Under the pieces are notes generated by a model. It saw nothing but the letters and a program-made list of their open reading frames with translations, ran no database searches and was not told where the DNA came from. Source: Pictodentalium vernedei (lineage: Eukaryota; Mollusca; Scaphopoda; Dentaliida; Dentaliidae). From it: DNA of 64,000 nt. This document shows, piece after piece, positions 41,393 to 53,163 of the stretch (positions are counted from its first letter, which is position 1; every line of letters starts with the position of its first letter). A program made the translations under genes and the position numbers. The stretch lies in contig CM062292.1 in the NCBI GenBank assembly GCA_031216915.1, positions 5,390,457 through 5,454,456 of the forward strand. Direction: 5' to 3'.

Positions 41393-43116
41393 TTTTTAGC
41401 TCAACTTTGACGAAGCTAAATGTGAGGTATTGTCATGGCCCATCGTCCATCTGCCCGCCTGTTGCGGCGTCAACACGGCTCTGGCTAGAGGCCGTATTTA
41501 TGAACCGATCTTTACGAAACTTCTTGGGTGCTTTTGTTATCACCGTGGGAGGAGAACAAGTGTTTTGGGGTCTGGTCCGAAATTCAAGACGGCCACTGGC
41601 AGCCATTTTGTACAAAATTAGGTACAATCACATTTTTTGCACAGAACTTCCATATGAAAACTCTGATTTGAATAATTTTTTTGTGTGTGAATGTTTAGTA
41701 CCATGGGATACATCACATATAATACAGGTTTTTTTCTCATGCGAAATTATGCAAATTAGACTAACTTTGATTTATTTAGTGTTACTTTCAGCACTGTAAG
41801 TGCAAATGCCAATACGGCTCGAGCTAGAGGCCGTATTTATGAACCGATCTTTACAAAATTTCTTGGGTACCTTTGTTATCACCGTGGGACGAGAACGAGT
41901 GGTTTTTTGTCCGGTCTGAAATTCAAGAATATTGAAGATGGCTGCTGGCAGCCATTTTGTACAAAATTAGGTGCAATCAGATTTTTGTGCAGAACTTCCA
42001 TATGAAAGTGCTGATTTGAATAATGTTTTGTGTGAATGTTTAGTACCATGGGATACATCACATATAATACAGGTTTTTTTCTCGTGCATAAATTATGCCA
42101 ATTAGACTAACTTTGATCTATTTATTGTTACTTTCAGCACTGTAACTGCAAATGCCAATACGGCTCGGGCTAGAGGCCACCAGCAGCCATTTTCTACTTT
42201 AGTTAGTGCAATCAGTTTTTATACGCCCGTTTGGAAAAAACGGTTGTATTATGGTATATTGCTGTCCGTCCGTCCATCCACACGTCGTATGTTAACTCGA
42301 AAATGCTTCGAGCAATTTTCATGATTTTTTGGTTGCAAGTATATGTTGATGGAAGGATTCCCACTTTCGATTTGTGTCGCTGTCCGATATGTCATTCCAG
42401 AGTTATGGGACTTTATTCATCAAAATATAAGTAATTTTCCACATGTTGAACAATAACTTGAAAATGCTTAGTACACATGTATGCTCATATTGCGTGCTTC
42501 CCTCTTGTAATTAATAACGGGCGTATCATGCGCTCATTGCACAGCTGTTTATTTGTACAGAACTTCTGTATGAAAGTTCTGATTTGAATAAATTTTTGTA
42601 TGAATGTTTAGTAACATGGAATACATCACATATAATACAGGTTTTTTTTCTAGTGCAGAAATTATGCAAATTAGATGAACTTTGATTTAGTCAGTGCTAC
42701 TTATACGCAGTACATGTAAGTCCACATGTCAGTACAGCTCGGGCTAGAGTCTATTTATGAACCGATCTTCACAAAACTTCTTGGGTACCTTTGTTATCAT
42801 CTTGGGATAAGAACGAGTGTTTTGGGGTGCCTTTGTTATCACAGTGCTATGAGAACAAATATTTTGGGGTTCAGTCAGACCCACTCTGGGACTCAGATTT
42901 CTTTTCTAGTTTAGCATCTAACTGTCACCCCACCTTTAGAATGCTTTACCTATATATTTGTTACAGGCTATGGTCAGCATTTATGTACAGACCATTACAA
43001 TACTTTACATGTAACTTTGTTATCAGGTCATTACCTAGATGTTTGTCATTGCTGTGTCACATACTATACATGTACATGTCTTAAACAAGTTGAGCTACAG
43101 TGTCATTGACACTTTC
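41393..43116 (+). mobile_element. Family-1 element, copy D
   Basis: The head TTTTTAGCTCAACTTTGACG then AAGCTAAATGTGAGG, the tract CATCGTCCATCTGCCCG, then AATACGGCTC units and the 3' module ending AAGTTGAGCTACAGTGTCAT and TGACACTTTC. A different element is inserted at 42221-42552. Immediately after the end, AAGATGGCTGACAATGGCCA is body sequence, so the junction with copy E was formed inside a body unit. Confidence 0.9.
42221..42552 (+). mobile_element. TATACGCCCG-ended element nested in copy D
   Basis: It starts TATACGCCCGTTTGGAAAAA then ACGG and finishes TAACGGGCGTATCATGCGC, so short terminal inverted repeats are present. A GTCCGTCCGTCCATCCACAC tract follows the head. Inside, AACTCGAAAATGCTTCGAGC and AACTTGAAAATGCTTAGTAC are two related units. 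It splits the CAATCAGTTTTTTGTACAG sequence of copy D. Confidence 0.75.
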
Positions 43117-43163
43117 AAGATGGCTGACAATGGCCATTTTGTACCGAAATTAGATCCAATCAG

Positions 43164-44996
43164 TTTTTTAGCTCAACTTCGGCGAAGCCAAATTTGAGCT
43201 TATGCCATGACCAGTTGTCCGTCGTCCGTCTGGCCGTCTGTCCGTCAACAATTCAATACGGCTCGGGCTAGAGGCCGTATATATGAACCGATCTTTACAA
43301 AACTTCTTGGGGTACCTTTGTTATGACTTTGGACGAGAACGAGTGTTTTTGGGTCCGATCCGAAATTCAAGTTGGCCGCCAGCTGCCATCTTGTACCGAC
43401 GATGCAGAAATCTGTTTTTTGTACAGAACTTCCATATGAAAGTGCTGATTTGAATAATTTTTTGTATGAATGTTTAGTACCATGGGATACATCACATATA
43501 ATACGGGTTTTTTTCTCGTACATGTACGTAAATTATGCAAATTAGACTAACTTTGATGTATTTAGTGTTACTTTCAGCACTGTCAGTACAAATGCCAATA
43601 CGGCTCGGGCTAGAAGCCGTATTTGTAAACCGATCTTTACGAAACTTCTTGGGTACCTTTGGTATCACCGTGGGACGAGAACAAGTGTTTTTGGGTGCGG
43701 TCCAAAATTCAAGATGGCCGATGGCAGCCATTTTGTACAAAATTAGGTGCAATCAGATTTTTGCACAGAACTTCCATATGAAAGTGCTGACTTGAATAAT
43801 TTTTTGTGTGAATGTTTGGTACCATGGGATACATCACATATAATACAGGTTTTTTTCTCGTGCAGAAATTATGCAAATTAGAGGAACTTTGATTTTTTCA
43901 GTGCTACTTACACACAGTAAGTACACATGTCAATACGGCTCGTTCTAGAGGCTGTATTTATCAACCGATCTTCACGAAACGTCTTGGGTACCTTTGTTAT
44001 CACCTTGGGACGAGAACGAGTGTTTCTGGGTGCGGTCCGAAATTCAAGATGGCTGCCAGTGGCCATTTTGTACCGAAATTAGGTCTAATCAGTTTTTTGT
44101 ACACAACTTCAGAACGGCTCAGGCTAGAGGCCGTATTTATGAACCGATCTTTACGAAACTTCTTGAGTACCTTTGTTATCTCCGTGGAATGAGAACGAGT
44201 GTTTTGGGGTGTGGTCCGAAATTCAAGATGGCCACCAGCAGCCATTTTGTACCAAAATTAGTGCAATCAGTCTTTTGTACAGAACTTCTGTATGAAAGTT
44301 CTGATTTGAATAAATTTTTATATGAATGTTTAGTAACATGGAATACATCACATATAGTACAGGTTTTTATCTCGTGCAGAAATTATGCAAATTAGATGAA
44401 CTTTGATTTATTCAGTGCTACTTATACACTGTAAGTGCACATGTCAATACGGCTCAGGCTAGAGGCTGTATTTATCAACCGATCTTCACGAAACTTCTTG
44501 GGTACCTTTGTTATCACCTTGGGATGAGAACGAGTGTTTCTGAGTGCGGTCCAAAATTCAAGATGGCTGCCAGTGGCCATTTTGTACCGAAATTAGGTCC
44601 AATCAGTTTTTTGTCACAACTTCTATACAGCTTGTATTTATGATCTTCATGAAATTTCTTGGGTACCTTTGTTTTCACCTTGGGACAGGAATGTGTGTGT
44701 TTTGGGGTACCTTTGTTATCACTGTGCTATGAGAACAAATATTTTGGGGTTCAGTCAGACCCACTCTGGGACTCAAAGATTTCTTTTTTAGTTTAGCATT
44801 TGACTGTCACCCACCTTTACAATACTTTACCTATACATTTGTTACAGGATACGGTCAGTATTTATGTACAGGCCGTTACAATACTTTATATGTACCTTTG
44901 TTATCAGGTCATTACCTAGATGTTTGTCATTGCTGTGTCACATACTATACATGTACATGTCTTGACAAGTTGAGCTACAGTGTCATTGACACTTTC
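43164..44996 (+). mobile_element. Family-1 element, copy E (clearest example)
   Basis: The head TTTTTTAGCTCAACTTCGGC then GAAGCCAAATTTGAGC forms a stem; then GTCCGTCGTCCGTCTGGCCG. Units start near 43256, 43597, 43932, 44112, 44447 and 44625, giving spacings of about 341, 335, 180, 335 and 178 bp: a long unit and a short unit differing by a segment of about 155 bp (GAACTTCCATATGAAAGTGC to GTAAGTGCAAATGCC). The 3' module begins near 44700 and ends CAAGTTGAGCTACAGTGTCA and TTGACACTTTC. No ORF is preserved. Confidence 0.93.
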
Positions 44997-44999
44997 CTT

Positions 45000-45240
45000 T
45001 TTTTGGGGGGGGGGGGTGGGGGGTAGAGAGAACCTTAGTTGTTGAAAACAAAAGAAAAAATTTTGTTGGATTATTTTTAATACTTCACAAAACAGAGCTT
45101 GTTCAGAAGCTTTCTTAGCACCAGCTGGTTGTGTCAAAGCAAATCAAAACATTGCTCTTGCTGCTGATTACTTAATGATATACTTATCCTTTTTGGCAAC
45201 TTGAGCCAGGTGAGCGTTTTAGGCTTGCTTGAGCCTCTGG
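45000..45240 (+). mobile_element. G-tract and Family-3-like 3' end
   Basis: A short G-rich run at 45005-45023, then sequence ending GCAACTTGAGCCAGGTGAGC then GTTTTAGGCTTGCTTGAGCC, which resembles the ends at 50429 and 53663 (CAGGTGAG / GGCGAGCGTTTCAGGGCC). Confidence 0.55.
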
Positions 45241-45596
45241 TACTTTGGAACCGCTAGTCTAGTCAGAATGGTTTGAAAATGTGGATCTTACAGAGGTCGA
45301 ATTCACATTTAGGTTGCTGCGACTATTAATTTTAGAAGTCGATAAATCGCTGGCCTTAATCGATCATTAGTCGATTAATAGTCATTTCCAATGAATTCAA
45401 CAAGCACCGGGTACATGTAGCAGCACTATTCTTTAAAGATCTTCTTCTTCAGACCCACCAGGCAGGAGCAGAATCTCTTGATATTTGGTATGTCTATGAC
45501 TCATGGATAAAAATTTGTACAAAGTATTAGGCTTGATTGATTTTGGTAGGTATCAGGGGAGTTTAACACAGAATCCAATAAAAATTTATTGTTTGT

Positions 45597-45809
45597 TTAA
45601 CCCCCTTCACTCTGATGTCAAAATACCAAAATTTCAGGAAGCTGTTTATTCCCAGAATGCATCTAGAAATTTAACCAATTCAATCTTGTTTGACAGAGCT
45701 CAATGAGCTCTGTCAAACGAGATTGAATTGGTTAAATTTCTAGTTGCATCATGGGTATTTTTTTCTGCCTGAAATTTAGATATTTTGACATCAGTGTGCA
45801 GGGGGTTAA
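45597..45809. mobile_element. TTAA-flanked hairpin MITE, second subtype
   Basis: TTAA on both sides, ends CCCCCTTCACTCTGATGTCA and TGACATCAGTGTGCAGGGGG. An inner palindrome (45663-45742) centres on GAGCTCAATGAGCTC, with arms TAGAAATTTAACCAATTCAA. It shares only the core with the copies at 377 and 60793. Confidence 0.87.
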
Positions 45810-46155
45810 ATGAATGGTGATAACTTTCATTTAGATGTAAATGTGACATTAACGTTAAGTTTGCTTAAATGGGAACCATCAGGCCACTTGAGGACCCAAG
45901 TACACAACACAATTTTACTCTTTTGAGCAATTTTTTTGCTTGAAAAGAGGATTTTTTGTTTTTTTATCAGATTTTATGAAAAAAATGAACTTCTGCCCTG
46001 GGGGGTGGGGGGTGTGGGTAGTTGAAAGGAGTCCACTAAGGGATTTTTTTTCTCTTTGTTTCAAAATGTTTTTTGAAGAGGTTTGAGCGATTTTAGGCTA
46101 AAAATCTCCCACCCTTCTTCCCCTCACTCATAGCTAAATTAGATTAAGTATAAGA

Positions 46156-46515
46156 TGGGAGCACAGTAGCTCAGTAGGTATACCATTGGATTTCAAACTG
46201 AAAGGTCCATGATTTGATCCCTGCTAGGGATAACTGTGTTGTGTCCTTGGATAAAAAGGCACTTAATTCCTATTGCCCAAGTGGGGAATGGTGGCACTTT
46301 GTACAAAGGCGTACTGCATGTCAATGGTGCACTTGTCTTCTACAAATGCTAACACTGCTTGTATGGAGTTAGTATGCTGGGGGTATGTCAGATGCTCACC
46401 AGTTTTCACTGGTTCTTTCCAGTACTCTGGCTTCCACCACCCATAAACTGTCTGATGTGGGGTGACCATGGTTTTCGAAAGTGTTGTAAAACCCAATAAA
46501 TAAAAATAAATAAAT
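46156..46515 (+). mobile_element. tRNA-derived SINE, full length (tail type II)
   Basis: The head GGGAGCACAGTAGCTCAGTA, B-box-like CATGATTTGATCCCTGC, TGTGTCCTTGGATAAAAAGG, GTACTGCATGTCAATGGTGC, TTCCAGTACTCTGGCTTCCA and the tail CCATGGTTTTCGAAAGTGTT then GTAAAACCCAATAAATAAA. Confidence 0.9.
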
Positions 46516-46635
46516 ATTAACATGCAGATGATGAACGTGACCTTAAATTCTTCTCTAAACAAATTTATTAGGTAAGCATTTAAGGAGGGGGCCTCTTTCA
46601 AATATTCTTGTACATGTTTTGTAATATTAAACACA

Positions 46636-47002
46636 TTGGGAGCGCGGTGGCTCTGTGGTAGACTGTTGAACTTCTATGCTAGAGGTTCCGAGTTCGATCC
46701 CCGTCCGGGACGATGCGTATTGTGTCCTTGGGCAAGGCACTTTATCCCGGTTGCCTACATGGCGGCACGTTGACGCTGTGTACTAAGGCGTACTGGTCGT
46801 CGATGGTGCACATGTCTTCAGCTGCTGTAACCCTGCTTGAGCAGAGCTTGACCAGAGTTAGAATGTTGGGGAGCTGACAGTTGTTTGTTGATGCTCGGTA
46901 GTTCTCTCCGGGAACTCCGGCTTCCTCCACCTGTAAAACTGTCACTGTCATGATTAGCCATTGTGCATAATTATGCGACATTAAACACCAATAAATAAAT
47001 AA
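46636..47002 (+). mobile_element. tRNA-derived SINE, full length (tail type I), youngest looking
   Basis: An 11-bp duplication ATTAAACACAT flanks it (46625-46635 and 47003-47013). The head TGGGAGCGCGGTGGCTCTGT has an A-box-like sequence; CCGAGTTCGATCCCCGTCC is the B box. The body contains TGTGTCCTTGGGCAAGGCAC, TTATCCCGGTTGCCTACATG, CGTCGATGGTGCACATGTCT and GGTAGTTCTCTCCGGGAACT. The tail CATGATTAGCCATTGTGCAT ends in four AAAT-type units. Confidence 0.95.
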
Positions 47003-47299
47003 ATTAAACACATCCGATACATTTAATATGAGTTAAGTTTAATTTAGGTTAAATTTAAGATGCAGCAGATTTTGCTTTGTGAAAAATTCAGTGTCGCAAC
47101 AAAAATCACTCTCCTTGTAGCTACTCAGATATGTCAATTGCTCTCCAGAACTATTTTTTTATTTTTTTCTTCACAAACATCCAAATGCCCAGTAAATGGT
47201 GTGTGTTCTTCTTGGAATGAATTGAAGTCAATCTTAGTTAATCACAGAGTGGCTGGCACATACATACATGTATACAATATACCGGTGTGTCAACCACTA

Positions 47300-48172
47300 G
47301 AATCAGGAATTCACATTTGTTCACATCAAGTCCCCTTACTAGTAGGAGCCCAAGTTTTAACTTGGTGCAATATGAGCAGCTTGTATAAAATTCTTCTCTA
47401 GAAATGTGATATACAACATCCTTAGAGAGGTCAGATTTGGGTTTGTTCAAATTGAGTTGCCTGATTCAAGTTTGTTCAGATTGAGTTGCTGTGTTGCTGT
47501 GTGGGCTCCCTATGAGAGCCTGAATTTTAACTATGAGGAATAATCTTTAAAAATCTTTTTCTGATTCATATCTGAAATTTTTTTTTATATTTTGTTCAAA
47601 TCAAGCCTCCAGGTTTATATTTGGCTCAATACAGGAGTTTGAGGTTTAACTTATGGAATATTCTTTAAAGATCTCCTTCTCCAGAAACACCAGTCAGAAT
47701 GTTCTGATGTTTTGTATACAACATTATAAAATTGTAGTGGGGGCAGATTCATGTTTGTTCAGATCAAATACCCATGCAGGTTTATATTTTGGGCTCTGTA
47801 TGGGAGCCTGAATTTTTATTTAATCTATATTGGGAATATTCTTTAAAAAATTTCTCTTTTAGAACCACCTATCAGAATCTTTTGATATTAATTTTGACAT
47901 ACAACATTCATACGTGGGTCAGATTCAAGTTTGTTCCAGTCAAGTCCCTTTATTGACTCCTGCAATATTAGGAATATTCTTCAAAATTCTACTTCATCAG
48001 AACCACCTGTAGAATCTTTTGGTACTTAGTATGCAACATTCTTGTGTGTTTGTGTATGTTGGTGGTGGGGGTGGGGGAGGGAAAGGGTGCAGATTCAACT
48101 TCAGATCATGTGTCTAGAGTTGATATGTATTCTCCCTGTGGGAATTTTAACTTCAAGCTATATATGGGATAA
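47300..48172 (+). repeat. Family-3 sub-repeats (about five units)
   Basis: TTTGTTCACATCAAGTCCCC, AGGAGCCCAAGTTTTAACTT, TTCTTTAAAAAATTTCTCTT, CCACCTATCAGAATCTTTTG and ATACAACATTC recur at about 150-170 bp. There is a G-rich run at the usual place (48060-48085). Confidence 0.8.
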
Positions 48173-50466
48173 TTTTTAGCTCACCTGAGCAAAGCTAAAG
48201 GGGAGCTTTACTAATCTCTTTTTGTCCGTCGACGCCGTCCGTTGTCGTCCACTTCACATTATCGACTTCTCACAAAGTACTTGATCAAATCTAACTAAAT
48301 CTGATGTGCATGTTCCCTATCACATGTCAATTCATGTTTGTTCAAATCAAGTTGCCCTGCCCCTCGGTAGGCCCAAAACGTGTGCCTAAATCTTTAAAAA
48401 TCTTCTTCTCTCGAACCAGCAGTAGCCGAGTCTTGATATTTGGTGTGCAGCTTCCTTTTGAGGTGTACTCTCAGATTTGTTAAGTGAAGTTCGAGGGGCT
48501 GTATTTGCCCCACCCAAAATTTCTATTTTACAAACTGAGGGGTTGATTTGAACCAAATTTGATATTTGGGAATATTGGGTCATATGTAATTAATTTATGC
48601 AAAAAAAATATTTCCCATTGCCCGGATGGGAACTGCGGGAGCTAAAAATAGAAAAAAATTAAAATGCCCATATCTCCAAAATCACACAGCACTGAGAATT
48701 TTTATTTGGTGTGAAGCTTCCTTAGGACCAACAGGATGGAATGGTAAAAAAAAATTGCTATCAGTTTGATCTTAGGGTACTTTTTCAGAACTGAGTCAGC
48801 ATTTTTTAACACGCTGGATAATAGGGAAAACATTAAAGAACCTTCTTCTCCCAAACCACAACTCCAAAAGCTTTCATATTTCACATATAACATCTTTGGA
48901 AGATTGATTCACATATTTGTTGAAATCAATTTCCTGGGTCCATATTTGGGCTTTCTATGGGAGCCAAAATTTTCAAAGTAGTGCAATATGAGAAATATTC
49001 ATTAAAAATTTTCTTCCTCAGATCATCCAATCAAACTCTTTTGATATTTGTTACGCAGAATCCTTAGGGAGGTGAGATTCAAGTTTGTTCAAGCCAAGTC
49101 CCTGGGTTCATATTTGGCCTCACAGTGGGAGCCCAAATTGTAACTTAATTTAAAATGAGGAATTTTCTTTTAAGACCTCCTTCAAATCCAGCAGTCGGAA
49201 TGTTTTGATATTTGTTATGCAGTATCCTTAGGGGAGTGAGATTCAAGTTTGTTCAAGCCAAGTCCCTGGGTTCATATTTGGCCTCACAGTGGGAGCCCAA
49301 ATTGTAACTTAATTTAAAATGAGGAATTTTCTTTTAAGACCTCCTTCAAATCCAGCAGTCGGAATGTTTTGATATTTGTTATGCAGCATCCTTAGGGGGT
49401 GAGATTCAAGCTTGTTCAAGCCAAGTCCCTGGGTTCATATTTGGACTCCCTGTGGGAGCTCAAATTATAACTTAGTTCAATATGAGGAATATTCTTCAAA
49501 AATATATTCTTAACATCCACCAGTCAGAATCTTTTGATATTTGGTATACAGCATCCTTAGGGAGGTCAGATATAAGTTTATCAAAGCCAAGTCCCTGGGT
49601 TCACATTTGGGCTTCCTGTGGGAGCCCAAGTTATACCAAAATTTCTGTTTTACGAACTGAGAGGCCAATTTGAACCAAATTTGATATGAGGACTCATTGG
49701 GTTATAAGTACCTAATTTATGCCAATATAATTCCCGTCGCCCTCATGGGAACCACAGATGCTAAAAATAGAAAAAAATGTAAAGTGCCCATATCTCCAAA
49801 ACTACACAGCACTGAGAATTTTTATTTTGTGTGAAGCTTCCTTTGGAACAGCAGAAAGGAATGGTAAAAAAAATTGCCATCGGTTTCATCATAGGGTACT
49901 ATTCCAGGTCTTTGAAAAAATTTTGAGTCATCATTTTTTGACTCCTGTGAGTTATGGGAAAAACATTGAAGAATCTTCTCCCAAACCATTGCTCCAAAAG
50001 GCTTTCATATTTCACATATAACATCTTTGGAAGATTCATACACATGTTTGTTGAAATCAGATCCCTGGGTCCATGTTCGAGCTCTCTTAGGGAGCCCAAA
50101 TGTTCAGATTAGTGCAATATGAGGAATGTTCTTTAAAAATCTTCTTCCAATCCACTGATCAGAATCTTTTGATATTTGGCATGCATCATGTATGGGAGGG
50201 GGTGGGGGATTCAAGTTTGTTCAATTTCAGTCCCTGGCTTCATATTTGGGCTTTCTATGGGTGGGGTGAGGGGATGGCAGGAGGGCGTATGCTAGGCTCA
50301 GGTTTGTTCAAATCCTGGATCGCATTCCTTAGTGTTTTTCCATAAAATTTACCTCATTCCTTTGTAGTGTTGATTGACCATGTCTAACTCAATGTGACCC
50401 CCAAATACTTCTTTGAACCATTTTGGCAGGTGAGAAATTAAGGCAACTTGCAATTGGGGCTCTTGT
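48173..50466 (+). mobile_element. Family-3 element, most complete copy
   Basis: The head ATTTTTAGCTCACCTGAGCA then AAGCTAAAGGGGAGCTTTAC; the tract TTTGTCCGTCGACGCCGTCC and GTTGTCGTCC; mid-module CCGGATGGGAACTGCGGGAG and GCTTCCTTAGGACCAACAGG; then about ten units of roughly 164 bp (CAGAATCTTTTGATATTTGG, AGCATCCTTAGGGAGGTCAG, TTGTTCAAGCCAAGTCCCTG, GGGAGCCCAAATT, GTGCAATATGAGGAATATTC). A second mid-module at 49735-49900 divides the array. The end is GGCAGGTGAGAAATTAAGGC then AACTTGCAATTGGGGCTCTT, inverted to the AGCTCACCTG start. Confidence 0.85.
49077..49404 (+). repeat. Two virtually identical adjacent 164-bp units
   Basis: ATTCAAGTTTGTTCAAGCCA starts at 49077 and again at 49241, and the text after each agrees almost base for base (including GGCCTCACAGTGGGAGCCCA and AGACCTCCTTCAAATCCAGC). 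Neighbouring units differ far more. It is either a recent duplication or an assembly artefact. Confidence 0.9.
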
Positions 50467-50843
50467 TAAAAAAATAAAATCAAACTTTTCTTCACCTCCA
50501 CCTGTCAAAGGCTTGTATATAGTTTACAGGATCCTTTGTGAGGTCAGATTCAATTTGTTTCAGTGAAGTCCCTGGGTTCATTATTGGGATCTGTATGGGA
50601 TCCTGAGTTTTAACTCAGTGCAATATCAGGAATAATTTTGAGAAATCTTCTCCTCTAAAACCAACAATTAGACTCTTGATATTTGGTGTACAGCATCCAT
50701 GTGGAATTTAGATTCATGTTTGTTTAAATTTAGTCCCTCGGAAAAACTGTCTCAATCATTTTCTTGTCACAATTTTGCCATTTCACTTTATTTCTTCACA
50801 CACTGATAGATTCACTCAATTTCAATCCCAAATACTAATCTGC

Positions 50844-51045
50844 CTTGGGGAGGGCGGTGGCTCAATGGTTACGACATTGGACTTCAAGCTGAAAGGTCCT
50901 TAGGCAAGGCACTTATAATCCGGATTGCCGTTGTTTGGGTTCAGTAGTGCTGTGTACTGATGTGTACTCCATTTTGATACAGTACCTTTCTTCAACCAAT
51001 GTTAACCATGCTTTTGCCGAGTTAGTTCTTTGGTGACTACTCCTT
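50844..51045 (+). mobile_element. SINE, 5' two-thirds
   Basis: GGGGAGGGCGGTGGCTCAAT, TACGACATTGGACTTCAAGC, TTAGGCAAGGCACTTATAAT and CAACCAATGTTAACCATGCT. The B-box segment is deleted and the tail is absent. Confidence 0.75.
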
Positions 51046-51047
51046 TA

Positions 51048-52300
51048 TTTTTAGCTCACCTTGACAAAGTCAAGTTGAGCTAATCTAATCGCTCTCTGTC
51101 CAAAAGCACTGGGCCAATTCAAGTGAAAGTTTGTATAAGTGATGGTCCTGAAGAGGCATTGCATTTTTGTTTAACTCAACATCTCAACATGCCCATAGGG
51201 GGGTGGGGGAGGGGGTGGGGTAGGGGCGGGCTGAATGAATGCTCAAAAATATTTTTAAAATCTTCTCATGAACCAGGGAGTAGAATGACTTTATATTTGT
51301 TACGCAGTTTCCTTTTGAGGTGTAGAATCAGGTTTGTACTAAAAAAGTTCGTGAAGCAATATTTTAAGATTTTTGGCTCCGCCCAAAATTTCTTTTTTCT
51401 GATCCGATCGTAGGATTTGAACCAAAATTGGCATGTGGTATTCTTGAGTCATAAGTACTTGACTTGTGCAAAAAAAAAAAAATTCCTGCATCCCCATGGA
51501 AACCTCAGGAGCTAAAAATAGGAATATTTTCAAATGCCCATTTCCCAAACCACACGGAACGGAGAGCTGTTATTTGGTATGAAGGATCCTTAGGGCCAGT
51601 AGAATTGAATGGTAAAATAAAAATGTCATTGTTTATGTTAGGGTGTTATGTAGTGGGCATCGAAAAAAATGCTGAGTCAGCATATTTGCAAAAATTAAAA
51701 AAAATAATTTTCCAGAACCAGTGGTTAGAATCTTTTGAAATGTGGTATACAGCATTCATGGGGAGGGGGGGGGGGGGGGGGGGTGCTGGCTGTCAGATAC
51801 AAGTTTATTAAACTAAAGCCCTTTGGTTCATATTTGGGCTCATACAGGAGCCCATATTTTTAACTTAGGGCAATATGGGGAATATTCTTTAAAAGTCTTC
51901 TTCATGAAATAGAACTTTTAGGTGGGGCCCACAATGAGCATGCTGCCACAGAGCCAAAACATTGACCTTGAACAAAATCCAGTCTTTGCCACCAAAGGCC
52001 ATTTCATACCAAAATGTTAAATCATTCTCCATGGTAGTTCATGAAAAGAACATTCTAAAACTTGTATAGGTTTTTGGGGCATTAAACCCAAGGTGAGTAG
52101 CACTGTTTTGAAAAAAAAGAGTGTTATCCACCAAGATGTTTTGTACCAAATTAGTTTAGATTCGACCCAAAGGTTCTGAAGAAGATCACTTAATTGATAG
52201 AACATGTGATAGATATAGACGATGACTCAGAATTTTCCCATTGCTAACAGTGTTAAAATGGGCCTCCCCATACAGAATCCCATGACAAAACTGATAGAAT
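51048..52300 (+). mobile_element. Family-3 element
   Basis: The head TTTTTAGCTCACCTTGACAA then AGTCAAGTTGAGCTAATC forms a near-perfect stem. The body has CCAATTCAAGTGAAAGTTTG, ATGAACCAGGGAGTAGAATG, GATTTGAACCAAAATTGGCA and the mid-module CCCCATGGAAACCTCAGGAG. A poly-G run (51765-51783) lies at the CATTCATGGGGAGG position of a sub-repeat. No Family-3-type 3' end is visible before the next head, so the 3' end is missing. Confidence 0.8.
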
Positions 52301-53130
52301 TTTTAGCTCATCTTGACAAAGTCGAGCTGAGCTAATCTTATCGCTCCCCATCCGGTGTCCGTGATCACCATGTTTTGGTCTTCTCCTCCAAAGCTACTGG
52401 GCCAATTCAAGTGAAAGTTTGTGTGAGTGATGGTCCCAAAGGGGCATTGCATTTTTTTTTCAACTTAACATGCACAGCCCCCCCCCCCCCCCCCCCCATA
52501 GGGAGGGATTGGGGGAAAACGCCCCAAAATATTTGTAAAATCTTCTTCTCATGAACCAGTGTGTACAATGACTTGATATTTGCTATGGAGCTTCCTTTTG
52601 AGGTGTAGAATCAAGTTTGTTCATACGAAGTTCGTGAAGCAATTTTTGGCTTTGTAATGGAAGGGGGTAAGATTTTTGGCCCCACCCAAAATTTCTATTT
52701 ACTGACCCGATGGTCCGGTTTGAACCAAATTTGGTATGTGCTATTATTGGATCATAAGTACTTGACCCATGTAAAAAAAAAAATTCTGCATCCCCATGGA
52801 AACCCTGGGAGCTCAATACAGGAGCCCATATTTTGTACATAGGGTGATATGGGGAATATTCTTTAAAAATATTGTTCAAACCAAGTCCCCAGGTTAATAT
52901 TTTAACTTTGTGCTTTCATATTTGGTATGCAACATCTCTGGGGGAGGGGGGGGGGGAGGGGTGGGGGGTCAGATTCAAGTTTGTTCAAATCAGATCCCTA
53001 GGTATATATTTCGGCTCGCTATGGTAGCCCAAATGTTTACTTAGTGTGATATGAGGAAATTTCTTTAAAAATCTTCTTCTTCGGATCCACCAGTAGGAAT
53101 GCTTTCATATTTGGTAAACAATGTCTCTAA

Positions 53131-53163
<33 letters not shown>

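Noticed and set aside
45313..45392. Short inverted repeat GACTATTAAT...ATTAATAGTC
   Set aside because: It could be a hAT-type remnant, but the arms are short and no second copy or target duplication is visible.
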